A program made the translations under genes and the position numbers. The notes under the pieces are model-generated. The model worked only from the letters and a program-made list of their open reading frames with translations, made no database searches and was not told the DNA's origin. A DNA stretch of 64,000 nt, taken from contig OX419346.1 in the NCBI GenBank assembly GCA_948470475.1, positions 471,001 to 535,000 of the forward strand, in the 5' to 3' direction. Shown piece by piece: positions 23,101-33,849 of this stretch. Origin of the DNA: Galaxea fascicularis. Taxonomy: Eukaryota; Cnidaria; Anthozoa; Scleractinia; Euphylliidae. Every line of letters starts with the position of its first letter. The stretch's first letter is position 1.

Positions 23101-24177
23101 ATCACGTGATATCGCTCCTGGATCAGCCATCTTGCACGTGACAGTCACGGGTGACATGAGCATTAAAGTCGAAGGCCAGTCGGAAGAACAGACGCTGCAG
23201 GAAATCATGAAAGAGCTGAGGAAAGTTTACGGCAGCAATATTCCTGATGCTGAAGGTAGAATAAAAGTTAAACTTATTGCTGATTATCGATTAAGACTGA
23301 TTGTAAGCAATAATAGTTCACTTTCATATTCACCCACTGTAAAATGTTTTAAATGTTTTAGATTAGTGTCTCCAATTAACTTACTGTGTGTCTAAGTACA
23401 TTGCCTCCACATCATTGGACCATTAGAGAACTGACGGGGGTGAGAGGTGGAAAAAAACCCTTTCATGCACATGTCAAACCTTTGCTCATGGCCCGTCCCT
23501 TAAAAAATGGGAAGCCACTCGTAGACTGTGCGCAGCAAAGAACTGATCAAAAGCCCCCGTAGATGGTCTTCAGAATTAAATCTAGCTCATGAAAATTTAT
23601 CTTTAACCTTAGCAGGAGCACAGTTTAATCAAAATGAACTGCCAGTGCAATTACTTTGCTCCAGACACGAAAGAACCAGAGAAAGGCACTGCTCAAAAGT
23701 GTATGGTGCTTGATAACTCCTCGTACCAATTTCGCCAGCTGCATTTAACCTTCACAAGCTATTTCTGGTAAGAATCACACCTAAAGACCCACCTTCAGTT
23801 CCCGCCTACAATAAAATGAAAATATAATATTATTTAAAAAAACATCATCCGATTCGGAGATGCTGACCTTCTTTTCTCTCTACAGCTTACGTTCAGGCAT
23901 ATTTTACAGCAAATGGTCCAAAAATCCATTTGTTCGCGGGTCCTATGCAAATGCCGCTGTAGGTACAACCGATGGAGACTTCCATAACTTAGCGGGGAAG
24001 ATTGGTACACTTTTCTTCGCTGGCGACGCCAATGATCCAGATTGGTGGGGATTTGCACAGGGAGCCTTCTTCACTGGAGAAAAGAAAGCGTGTGAAATTC
24101 TGCAATGCATGAAGGGCGATTGTCCGGGATTTTGGCCAAAACGATATGTCTTACAAGAAGTATACATGAACCCGTAA
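20186..24177 (+). CDS. Secreted flavin amine oxidase (polyamine-oxidase-like)
   Basis: Four exons (20186-20568, 21493-21615, 22588-23255, 23897-24177) join in phase to give 484 residues. A signal peptide (MGKRWVFVLLCSAQLLF...) is followed by the Rossmann FAD motif GAGVAG (residues 46-51), an acidic residue at the end of the second strand, GGR, and GANWIH. The C-terminus has the second FAD-contact region LFFAGDANDPDWWGFAQGA. This layout is that of the polyamine/spermine oxidase branch, which oxidises polyamines to an aldehyde, a shorter amine and hydrogen peroxide. The exact substrate cannot be read. All three junctions regenerate conserved sequence (VIIR-DEKGND, SMR-AALSSVGW, DAEG-IFYSKW). 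Exon 4 could use another nearby AG, but only 23897 keeps frame. Poly(A) signal at 24437. The leader implies secretion or a lumenal location. Confidence 0.85.
21660..22350. repeat. Inverted copies of a dispersed repeat in intron 2
   Basis: A repeat with CTCTGTGATTGGCT, AACCAATGAGAAGCAAAACC and GCGCGCATTTTCCCGCG (about 21668-21960) reappears in the opposite orientation at about 22200-22345 (GCGCGGGAAAATGCACGCG..., TTTGCTTTTCATTGGTTGG). Related copies lie at about 30945-31175 and 48080-48340. Confidence 0.6.
22378..22505. repeat. Degenerate GCCATT hexamer array
   Basis: About 20 imperfect GCCATT/GCAATG-type hexamers lie in intron 2 of the amine oxidase gene, just before exon 3. No coding role is evident. 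Confidence 0.7.
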
Positions 24178-24442
24178 CAACCGATATCAGCAGATACTTA
24201 CTTAGTCCAGTGATGGGATTAGATTATTGATAAAAGTGAAGATTGAATGTGAAAAGGGTAGTTGCTTTAACATAAAACCATGTATGTCGCATATTGACAT
24301 CGAATGCGTTAATTAAAGAAAATGATCAGAAAGATTCCAGTTAGGATGACATTAAACCTTGGAATAATTTAAACTTTCCGTTAACGTGAATTCGATGCCT
24401 AGTAAATATAAAGAGCGGTGCAAAAGAATGAGTCTAAATAAA

Positions 24443-27400
24443 GAAAGTTTTCTTGCGAAGTGGACACGTAGACTACGAACAGTCGCTACTGTTTCGTAAT
24501 GATAGGAAACTGGGCACAGTTTGTGCACACCTGTCCTTTATCATGCCTTCACTCCCTTTACCATCCCTCAGATACATATCGGACTCCTAGTGGAGGCCAG
24601 TAGGTAGACGGTGTTTTTAACGGGGAAGCCTTTGGTTTGATAGCCAGATAATCGGATTTGTCTCTGGCCGCAGCCTCGTGTGACCACTGTTATGCGTTGT
24701 GTCCTGCCTTTTCATAAGCGATGAAAATTAACCGGGAAAACACTGCATGCGGTTTTCAAATTACCAAATGTTCAAAATAAGCCAGAGTTTAGCGAATGAA
24801 AAAAAAAATTCATTTTGCGTTGAATACTTTATTACATTTTGCGTCCATGCTATTACAATTTGGAGATTCTTATTTCCGATCATTTGCGGCGCATTGAACA
24901 TGCCTTATGCGCCACTAGCGCTAGGAAGATTGCCTGGAGCCGTGATTACAGTGACTTGCTAATCAGCTAAGACGTTACTTAAAGAGGGGGCGGGAAACCA
25001 GCCTCTCTAAATATTGAGGCAAACAAACCCTCTGAACTGAGCAGCTGATTGAAGACATCAATATTTTATCAACTGATGACGCATCAGTTTTAAGTATGCA
25101 TAAAGCACTGGTTTGGCGCCTTTTGTCAATTCAGACTAAAGCCCGATCAAATAATAGACAAGCACTTCGACTATAAATCATCGAGTGGGCTGACTCGTCC
25201 TCTGTTGTGTCCTGCTCAAATATTAAAATGGGTTAATAAGTTACATCTTCGCTTTCTCCGCGGTAGAGTATCTACTAAGATCTACTTGAAGACTGCTGCG
25301 TTTGAATTCAACAGATAAATTTTCACTACCATTCATTTTGACCTTACTAAGATTAGGAATAGTCCAAAAAGAATGCTGTTGAACACCACTTTTGGTTCAC
25401 ATTTGATTAATTTGTTTTCCGTTCTGTCAGTTTTCACAACGAGCCACTGTAACAACTTTCAAACGCCTCAGGGTCGTGCTTTGCTACTGTGGAAACGAAT
25501 TGTTGAGCTTCAAAAACATGAAACAGACCATTGGTTTTGAAATAAAGAGAGCAAACGAAAAGAAATTCATGATGCATTTCCCGCACTCCAAAGTTGTTGT
25601 CAACTTGAACTTGTCACCTGGCTACGCATATTCAAAAGTAGCTCTGCTCTGTTAATACTCCAGTAAATTAAGTCAAACTCCTTGTGTTCATTTTTCCCGT
25701 TACTGAAATGGTTGACGTAAATGTTTAAAGTAGATTTTTGCATGTTTGTGGTAAATTTTTGTCGTTGTCAAAGCTTAAACAATATAGTTCAAGCGGTTTA
25801 TTAATTATCAAAAGGGCACAAATTTCCGTAGAGTGAACATAAATGATGAGGCCACAACGTTGTGGTCAGCGCGCGTGACTGAATAGTGAGTGTCAGAAGT
25901 GGTCTCGCTTGAGTGGTCAACCTACAAACAAGAGACAACACTGAAGCTCTCAATTCACACGCCAGCTGGCTGAATTGCGCTCTCGTTGCTAGGATTTGTG
26001 ATTTGTGATGTAAGACTGCAACCATAAAGTATGTTGTCCTCAAAGTCAACGCCGGTGGGTGGAAGTATGAAGGTCCGTTTTGGAGTGAAGGCGTTAAATG
26101 CAGTGTGATAAAGATGGCGCCGTGCAGAAATTGAAAATGCATGCATAGTTGAGTAGTAGGTAAGCAGCGTTTGCTCTGTTGCAATCAAATTGCCTGAAAT
26201 GTCTTTTGTGTCCTAGAACTACAGTGTAGACGCTAAAATGTGCACGCTGTAAGATTTAACAGCTAGTGTATTTTTATTGATGCGTTTAATTCAGTAGACT
26301 CTTCCTGAGACAACTGTCTTGGTTCTCTTGGCTCCCAAAATTTGGGTAAATTGTTGACCGTCGTGAGTCTGACACAATTAATACTAACACTGAAACTGCG
26401 TTTCCTCGATAAAGACGAACTAAATGTATGCACTCTACGAACAACTGCTAAGCAGCTGTTGAAAACATGTGGACACGATGAATTGATTTACAAACAGCTG
26501 ACGTGATCCTGTAGAGGCAAAGTCATTTTGACGTTTTTAATATTGTATGGTCCATTATTACTGCACAATTTCAAATGTCTGTCCGTTGCATTGTTTAAAA
26601 AGAAAGTTAAACGCCTTTGATAGGTTTTGGCCTTCTTTTGAATTTGTTGCCAATGGGGTAGACGAGCTGAGCTGGGCTTGATAAAGCGAACCAAACTGAC
26701 TATCAAGTCAAATATTTAACCTATGTTGATGCAGGAATTGGTAGCTTTTTTCTCTTTTGTTGTTTAGCTTGGAATTCAGTATAAACTGCAAAATTAGAGT
26801 AAATTCGTGTAAAAAAGAATTGTCGCCTTCCCATAGGTAAATAACATTTTTTATCCTGTCCATTTCTGTATTAAAGGAATTTATGTTGTAGTGCTTGTAG
26901 CAGGAGTCATGAGATGTTTATCAGAGTAAAATCATTTCAGTCCAAATTGGCTGAGCAGCTGTGCAGCAGCAAGAATTGTCTAGAAAACGTTGCGCGAACT
27001 CAAATATGCTGATGCAAGGTCATGAAAAAACAATGTAAATATTGAATTGAAATCACACAAGTGAGCAACAACAAGACACGCAGCAGTGACTCAATTGTAA
27101 ACAGTGAGAAGGCGTTTTGAACAGTAAACACATTTTTTGTTCAGGAATCACTTGAAACACAAGAATCGTTGAAACCGACTATTACTTGACTAAATGTAAG
27201 ACAACTTATTGTTTGGAATTAGTGTTACCTCATAGAAACCTACTTCAATCTGTTTCAATACAATTTGTTTTGCATTTTCCTGTTTGTTTATCCCGTAAAT
27301 ACGAAATTCCAAATTATTCTCGAACGTTCATTTGTTTTGAGTACTGATCTAAATCCATCAAGCAATGCGGTGTAACAAAGTTAAACCCTCTAAAAAACAG

Positions 27401-27656
27401 TTGGTTTCGAAAATTGATCGTTATTCTCTTTTCATTGAGGTGTGGTGCAAGTCTACCAAGGTCTTATCTGTTAGCTCTTGGTCATGTTGCCTTCATATGT
27501 GATAAAACCTGTCCAAATTGCGCTGTCTATCACGTAATCACACCCCACTCCCTTTTTACCATAATGCCTTCACCTCGTATACATGAAAAGTATCCATTTG
27601 CCCCGTAATTTATTTTACCTCATTAAAGGGCTTGGTGGGCGCGAATCCAACGCCGC
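24443..27656. other. Intergenic, no gene recognised
   Basis: About 3.2 kb separates the amine oxidase poly(A) site from the ankyrin gene. The longest open frames (minus strand, 25801-26188) have no recognisable features. Upstream exons of the ankyrin gene could lie here, but none could be identified. Confidence 0.4.
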
Positions 27657-27788
27657 TTGAAACTTAAGGTGGCCTCTAAGATGGTAACCAGACAAATTGA
27701 GGTTTCCATTACAGACGTCTGTCTCAAACACTGCTTTCAGTTAATTATAAAGGGTTTCACCATGTGTCATAATTTCTTTCTGCAGTTG

Positions 27789-30700
27789 ATGGATCAAGTC
27801 GAGAGTCGAGACGAGCTTCGTTCCGCAAGAGGAACAAGTCTTAGCTCACTTGTGGGAATGAGCACCACATCTGACAGCGAGTTTTCTTTTTCATTCGAAG
27901 CAAATTTAGCTAATTTAATTCATGATTATCGGGCAAGTGAAGACAATGTATTTACGCCCAGTCCCAGGAATGCAAGAAGTGTGGGAAGTCTGGATTGTAT
28001 TGAGGACATTATCAAAGAATTAAAGCAGATCAAGGTTAACAAGCTTCAGACATGTGCACCAGAGAAAAGGGGTTTCATTAAGTCATTGACACCCCTGCAC
28101 ATAGCAGCAGCCTTAGGGGACGGACTAGCTATTAGACGACTAGTCAACGAAGGTGACTACGATGTGGATGCGATGTCAGTAGGACGGCAAACACCACTTC
28201 TAATGGCATGCTCTTCGGATCAAATTGATTCTATTCGCTTGCTGGTTCGTCTTGGTGCAGATGTGAACGCTTGTAGTGATAAAGGAATAACACCTTTGAT
28301 TTTGGCTTCTGTTAATGACGACAAGGATGCGATTCTTTTTCTGGTTAAGAGAGGCGCAAACGTTATGGGGAAAACGCCCTTGGGACAGACACCTCTTCAT
28401 TTTGCTGCATCACATGGCAGTACCATTGCTGTAAAAGAACTTTTACATCAAGGTAGTGACCCAGAAATAAGGACAAAAGATGGTTGTTCACCTCTTCATT
28501 TAGCAGTTCTGAATAGACATCCAAATACAATTAAAGAATTGGTAGAGAGCGGAAGCGATCTTGAAGCACAAGATCAATACGGATACAGTTCCGTCCACTA
28601 TGCAGTATTTTCTAGAAAAGCTGCCATAGTGAGAATGCTTGTCCAGAGGGAGGCTGATGTCAACGCGCCGGACGCACACGGGTTTACTCCCCTGCATTTC
28701 ACAGCTCTAACAAACTGCACTGAGGTCGGACAAGAGCTGATCAAACTAGGTGCTAAAGTTAATGCTCAGACTAAGGACGCCACCACACCTTTGATGATTG
28801 CAGCATATCATAATAGCGAAGATGGTGCAGGCTTACTTATAAACTGCGGGGCAAAAATCAATGCCAAACACAAAACTGGAAAGACGGCTCTTCATTTTGC
28901 GTCTATTAAGGGAAATGTTGAGTGCTCCAAGTTTCTAATCGATCAAGGTGCTGATGTCAATGCTATTGACAAAAGTGGCAACACACCATTACATCGTGCG
29001 TGCCAGTATGGACAACACAGAAGTGTGAAGGTGTTGTTACAAAGACGAATTAAAGTGAATGACAGGAATCGTAAAGGATTCACACCGCTGATGATTGCAT
29101 CCCATAGTGGTCATCTGAAATGTTGCAAGTACCTCATAAAAGCTGGTGCCAACGTACAGGCTTGCCATCAGACTAATAGAAACAGCAGCCTTTCCTTCGC
29201 ATCCGAAAGAGGTCATCTAAAAGTAGTCCGGCTACTTATTGATAGTGGCAGTGATGTGTCGATGAAAGACAAATGGGGACTGACAGCGCTGCACCGAGCT
29301 TCAAAGAATGGACACAAGGAGACAGTCCAATTCCTGGTCACTCGCGGTAGCAATCCGAATTGGCATGATGGATGGGGTTACACATCTCTACACAGAGCAG
29401 CAGAAAATGGCCATGTTGAGACAGTGACATTTCTGATCGACAGTGGCTCTAAAGTCTCCGCTGAAGACAAATGGAAGTTCACACCACTTCATCGATGCTC
29501 TAGCAATGGCCACATCAGTACTGCTCGAGTCTTGGTGCTAAATGACAGTGACGTACATGCAAAAGATCATTGGGGATACACAGCACTCCACAGGGCTTCG
29601 GAAAAGGGCAAGACAGACACAGCCAAGCTGCTCATTAGGAGCGGTAGTAATGTACGTGCCATTGACTTTCAAGGCTTTACTCCACTACACCGGGCCTCAC
29701 AAAATGGACATGCAGAGACTGCAAAGCTTTTACTTCGGGAGGGCAGCGACATAAAGGCTAGAACACATGCACTAGTTTTGTCATCCTCAAGCTTACGAAC
29801 CGCAGCAGCGTCACCTACCCTTGAAAAGAAGGTTGATCTAAGAGACGTCTCAAATTTTAATGGTCATACGTCACTGCATTTGGCATCTGAAAATGGACAC
29901 AAAGAAATGGTGGAGTTACTTTTAAGAGAAGGCGCTGATATTCATGCACTTGATTTCTGGAACTGTTTGGCTTTACACAGAGCATCTGAAAATGGCCATA
30001 CACCCGTCGTAGGATACTTAATTTCTCAGGGAAGTGACATTCATATCCCGGACAAATGGGGAAACACCTGCTTACACCGAGCGGCGCAAAATGGACATAC
30101 AAGTACAGTTGAAATTCTGTTGGCAAATGGTGCAAGTTCACACACAGTGGACCAATCAGGATCAACGCCGTTACACTGCTCTGCTAAGTATGGCCATAAA
30201 GACACAGTTCAAGTCCTGATTGTCAACGGAGGGAGCAATGTCCATGCTAAAGATCAGTGGGGATACACGAGTCTGCACCGTGCCGCCCAGAATGGCCATA
30301 CGCAGGTCGTGGAATGCCTTATTCACCACGGAAGCGATGTGAAAGCGTTGAATAAAGAGAACTCAAGTCCTTTGGTCCTCGCTGCTTACGGTGGGTTTAT
30401 AGACACATGTCGTGTTTTGATTGACAATGGCTGCACCGTAAATGATGCGATGAACAAAGGGCATACGGCACTGCATCTCGCGGCCCAAAATGGACACACA
30501 GACACCTGCGTGCTGATAGCAACACACGGTGGAGATGTACACGCTAAAGACTTCTGGGGACTGACGCCATTGCACCGGGCAGCACACAATAACCATAAGG
30601 AAACTATCGAAGCCTTGTTGACACATGGAAGTGACGTCACAGCAGCGGACAGATTCGAGTTTACAGCTTTACAGCGTGCTGCCCAAAGAGGTCACAGAGA

Positions 30701-30908
30701 GTCCATGGAGATCCTCACATCGCATACAATTGTTAAAATGAGAAGAAACACAACAATAGACCGAACAAGTACTGAACATGTTCACGTTGGAAAAGCGGAC
30801 TCTCCTTGTGACATCTGTAGGCTGATGGGACTTTATACCCTCTCCGAAGAAGCAGAGGACGATGATACTAGAAGACGAATTAGACGTCAGCGATTTCAGA
30901 CTATGTAG
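27789..30908 (+). CDS. Ankyrin-repeat protein with 26 repeats
   Basis: A single long open frame carries about 26 ankyrin repeats of 33 residues, from KSLTPLHIAAALGDG to QRAAQRGHRESMEIL. A Ser-rich N-terminus precedes them, and a C-terminal tail contains SPCDICRLMGLYTLSEEAEDDD and ends RQRFQTM. Repeats from about the 12th on share a loop of the form KDxWG and a LHRAxxNGH helix start, indicating recent internal amplification. One junction, between repeats 17 and 18, holds a ~35-residue Ser/Ala-rich insertion. The frame is open from 27657, but TTTCTTTCTGCAG just before 27786 is a good splice acceptor. I therefore start at MDQVESRDEL, and a spliced upstream exon is possible. No kinase, death, SOCS or membrane domain is seen. 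It is probably an intracellular scaffold; partner unknown. Confidence 0.8.
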   Translation: MDQVESRDELRSARGTSLSSLVGMSTTSDSEFSFSFEANLANLIHDYRASEDNVFTPSPRNARSVGSLDCIEDIIKELKQIKVNKLQTCAPEKRGFIKSLTPLHIAAALGDGLAIRRLVNEGDYDVDAMSVGRQTPLLMACSSDQIDSIRLLVRLGADVNACSDKGITPLILASVNDDKDAILFLVKRGANVMGKTPLGQTPLHFAASHGSTIAVKELLHQGSDPEIRTKDGCSPLHLAVLNRHPNTIKELVESGSDLEAQDQYGYSSVHYAVFSRKAAIVRMLVQREADVNAPDAHGFTPLHFTALTNCTEVGQELIKLGAKVNAQTKDATTPLMIAAYHNSEDGAGLLINCGAKINAKHKTGKTALHFASIKGNVECSKFLIDQGADVNAIDKSGNTPLHRACQYGQHRSVKVLLQRRIKVNDRNRKGFTPLMIASHSGHLKCCKYLIKAGANVQACHQTNRNSSLSFASERGHLKVVRLLIDSGSDVSMKDKWGLTALHRASKNGHKETVQFLVTRGSNPNWHDGWGYTSLHRAAENGHVETVTFLIDSGSKVSAEDKWKFTPLHRCSSNGHISTARVLVLNDSDVHAKDHWGYTALHRASEKGKTDTAKLLIRSGSNVRAIDFQGFTPLHRASQNGHAETAKLLLREGSDIKARTHALVLSSSSLRTAAASPTLEKKVDLRDVSNFNGHTSLHLASENGHKEMVELLLREGADIHALDFWNCLALHRASENGHTPVVGYLISQGSDIHIPDKWGNTCLHRAAQNGHTSTVEILLANGASSHTVDQSGSTPLHCSAKYGHKDTVQVLIVNGGSNVHAKDQWGYTSLHRAAQNGHTQVVECLIHHGSDVKALNKENSSPLVLAAYGGFIDTCRVLIDNGCTVNDAMNKGHTALHLAAQNGHTDTCVLIATHGGDVHAKDFWGLTPLHRAAHNNHKETIEALLTHGSDVTAADRFEFTALQRAAQRGHRESMEILTSHTIVKMRRNTTIDRTSTEHVHVGKADSPCDICRLMGLYTLSEEAEDDDTRRRIRRQRFQTM

Positions 30909-30944
30909 CCTTTCTGCAATTAACTCTCAATTTAGTGTCAAAGT

Positions 30945-31175
30945 ATTTCTCGCTTTCTTTGGCTTTGATTTACTTTGTTTTCGAAACCAGTGAGAAGCAA
31001 GCTCAAAACCGATCGTGCCTTGCTTACGCCTTGCTTGCGCATATTTTCGGCCCAGGCCTCACTCTGGTCACATGTAATCGCTTCGAATCCTGGTCGGCTC
31101 ATGGCGCTGTTCGTGTGTAACTGGCCAGAGCAATCGCTTTGGTTTTGGTTTTACTCAACTTAATTGGCAAAGTCT
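30945..31175 (+). repeat. Dispersed repeat copy downstream of ankyrin gene
   Basis: It shares the order GAGAAGCAAGCTCAAAACCGATC, TGTAATCGCTTCGAATCCTG, GGCTCATGGCGCTGTTCGTG and CAATCGCTTTGGTTTTGG with the repeat in the amine oxidase intron (about 21760-21950). Confidence 0.6.
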
Positions 31176-31190
31176 TTTAAAACATTGCTC

Positions 31191-31783
31191 GTTTTCTATG
31201 CAGTTAGCTAAGAGTGATCGAAGAAGCTTAATTCTTTTTGTCAATAACCTGAACTCAGACAAAATCAAACTAAAAAGAATTTATTAAGACAAAGATAATA
31301 TATAAAATATTTAAAAAAGCAGCCGAGAGGTGAGGAGCTAGAGTTCTTTTACATCTAACATGTTACGAAAGTAACATGGTATGCTCTCATACTAAAAATG
31401 GCTGCGGCATAAAATAGGCACTGAACTTAAAAAGCACTGAAAACGAAATATACTTTCGATGAACCTTGTGTCGGACCTAACTCAGTCTTTACTATAGGCT
31501 TTTCTAAGAAATACTAGCTCTGTGTTATCTGAAAGGGGGTTTATTATTTAACTAATGAACTCCAACGAGCATCTAGCTTTCTTTAGCTCGCGATCATTAG
31601 TGCGTCAGTTCTCAAGTTTTTTTAGACCAATCAGAATGTAAGGTTTACACCGTCCATTGCACTAATCGTCAAAGTACACGCTAATGTCGCATCGGACGAG
31701 TGTTTATCTGGTTTAACAAGCGGCCTATATTCCGCCTTTGCTCCTTTTCATCTGTCGGGAGCCTTCCTGCATCTTCAAATTTC
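31191..31783. other. 3' region between convergent genes
   Basis: This is the spacer between the plus-strand ankyrin gene and the minus-strand PAN/fibrinogen-like gene. A plus-strand TTTATT near 31540 could be the AATAAA of the latter. Nothing else is recognised. Confidence 0.4.
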
Positions 31784-33772
31784 TTATCGAACAAATATTT
31801 GCCACGTGTCCCCTTGAGAGAGACGGTGGGGGGAATGGCGTGAATCATCACAAGCTAAGGATGATGTCTTAAAAAAGTTAATATAATGTTTACCATCCCA
31901 GAGAACTGGATCATTGTAAATCCGAGAATTGTATTTGTTTTTATAATAACCCCACTTGTCACACTCGGTGCTGTCGCCATCATTACCCCATTTATCACAG
32001 TTAGCAGCCAGGGTAGAATTGTCGTCTGGGAAGGTTTGAAACGATCCGCAAGCTTTTGGTTGAACTCGAGGATCTTCAATAAAATAACTCAAAACGCTTT
32101 CTCCTTTTGGATCTCTTTTCGTCATGATGTGAAAAATCCTTCCTGTGGACTTCTTGTGACAAAAGTATCGAATTTGTGTGAAGTTAATGAGTTGTTTAAA
32201 CTGGAATATGGCAGGGACGTCCACTCGAACGATCCCGCTGCTGTAGTTGCGAATCATTCTGTAGTCTTTCGCTTTGATTATTGGTGTAAGCAGCGTGAAG
32301 TTTGTAATTACAGTCTGTGCGATCAATGTCCAACCACCTGCCGAAAAATATAAGAGGACGGCTTTGTAAAAAAAATATGGTGGTGTCTTTTGTTGTGAGT
32401 CCTCTTGGCTTTTCATTACAGAATCTATTTCAAATCTTGAGACGTTTTGTTTAAAAAAAAAAACCCTGCTTTTGTTAAAGAAAATGTTAGCTTTTATACT
32501 CCCACTACCAATTTTGTCCTTCAAAGTTAAAAAGATATACACTATTGGTCTACGAAAATCTAACAATTTTTTCTAGTTTGAATTTGATTAAGGGCGCTGT
32601 TCAAACGAAGCAGTGCGTTGGCGAAGAACAATACCGACCGCTTGTCAAGGGGAGCGAAGGCTCTGGGTACGAGATTGAAGAACTAATTGCTCGTCATCAG
32701 CGTGAGCCCCTTCGTCATGAATTTTGCATAAATTATATATCTGCTGTACAGTTTTCTTGAAAATTTTAATCTACCATGCATTTTACTTTGAATTTCTCTA
32801 ACAATCATCTTGGTTTGAGGAGCGATGTCAAACAATAATAAAAAATCTATTCTATGGGATGGCCATGCACCTGCTGGAGGTAAAAAATGACAATTAGACC
32901 TTAGGCGAGTTGTTTTTTTCGTTCCTCTTGTGACTATTGTCAGATGTAAGATGTCTGATAAAACATTATTTCAGTCGAGTTTGATATATACATCTCACCT
33001 CCATCCGTGTGCATATCACAAAAGACCGTGAAGGGGTTGTTAGACCTGCTAGGATCAATCCAATAATCACCAGTTGATACATTCTCGTGAGAGTCTTTGA
33101 TATCTTTGCAGGACAACCCAGGAAGATCTCTCGTGACACCTAAACGAGCTAAAAACAAGATGCTGTAAAATTAAAAACGCAAAGAAGAATACCTGAATGT
33201 CTTACAGCAATTAAATTAGAAGCTGTAATGTGCATTTTTAATTTTGACACCAAATTGTCGTCTTTAAAGTGGTTAAATTATAATTCAGATAGCATGCTCC
33301 GTTATAACGTTTTGAGCTTGATTTGTTTCGGTCCCGAGCATGTCACTAAGCTATCGATTTTATATGCCCGAAATTTTAAAATACCAAATGTATTTTTAAT
33401 TTGCGTTTATAGGACAAGTAAGTATTTTGTTCTCAGCTGACTTCGGAGAGTTCAAAATACTGAAATTGTATTCCTACCTCTAAATGGATTTTCCACATAT
33501 ACATACTGTTTGCTCGAGACAAACTTGTATAGTTTTCCATTTTTCGTTCGGTTGTTGATCTCACATTTGGATGTGCTTATTTCGTAATTTATACTTTGGC
33601 ATGCCAGTGTCTGCCGGCACGCTTGCAAACAGCTCCAAATGTTGGGTTCTGGTTGAAATGCGATAACATGTCCCTTCAAGCTGTAACCGTCAACGGAGTC
33701 TGTTCTGCTGCACCCTTGAAAGACACAGCTTCCATTTGTGAGAATCAGGATAAGGGGGAGGAAATGTGCCAT
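31784..33772 (-). CDS. Secreted PAN plus fibrinogen-like domain protein
   Basis: Three exons, read leftward (33772-33478, 33148-32999, 32337-31784), join in phase 1/1 to encode 332 residues. Exon 1 gives a signal peptide (MAHFLPLILILTNGSCVF) and a PAN/Apple domain with SCLQACRQTLACQSINYE and KCEIN. Exon 2 gives the start of a fibrinogen-related domain: LPGLSCKDI, GDYWIDP, FTVFCDMHTDGG. Its last codons join exon 3 as DGGGWTLI, the classic signature. Exon 3 completes the domain with paired CDKWG segments and ends QGDTWQIFVR. Donors are GTAGGA and GTGAGA. Proteins of this architecture are numerous in corals and are often annotated as skeletal organic matrix or lectin-like proteins (recalled). 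Likely role: extracellular recognition or matrix. The fibrinogen fold is divergent, and ligand residues cannot be assigned. Confidence 0.85.
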
Positions 33773-33824
33773 TCTTGCCAGGTAAATTGTCCTTGGTGAC
33801 TCCTAAATAAAGACAAACAAACAA

Positions 33825-33849
33825 CATCATCATCATCATCATCATCATC
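33825..33849. repeat. (CAT)n microsatellite
   Basis: Eight perfect CAT units lie just upstream of the PAN/fibrinogen-like gene start. Confidence 0.9.

Noticed and set aside
25801..26188. Overlapping minus-strand frames
   Set aside because: No recognisable domain, no convincing splice sites, and two frames equally open, which suggests chance.
27657..27788. First 44 codons of the ankyrin open frame as coding sequence
   Set aside because: They precede a strong splice acceptor and lack domain character; the start at 27789 or a spliced upstream exon is more likely.
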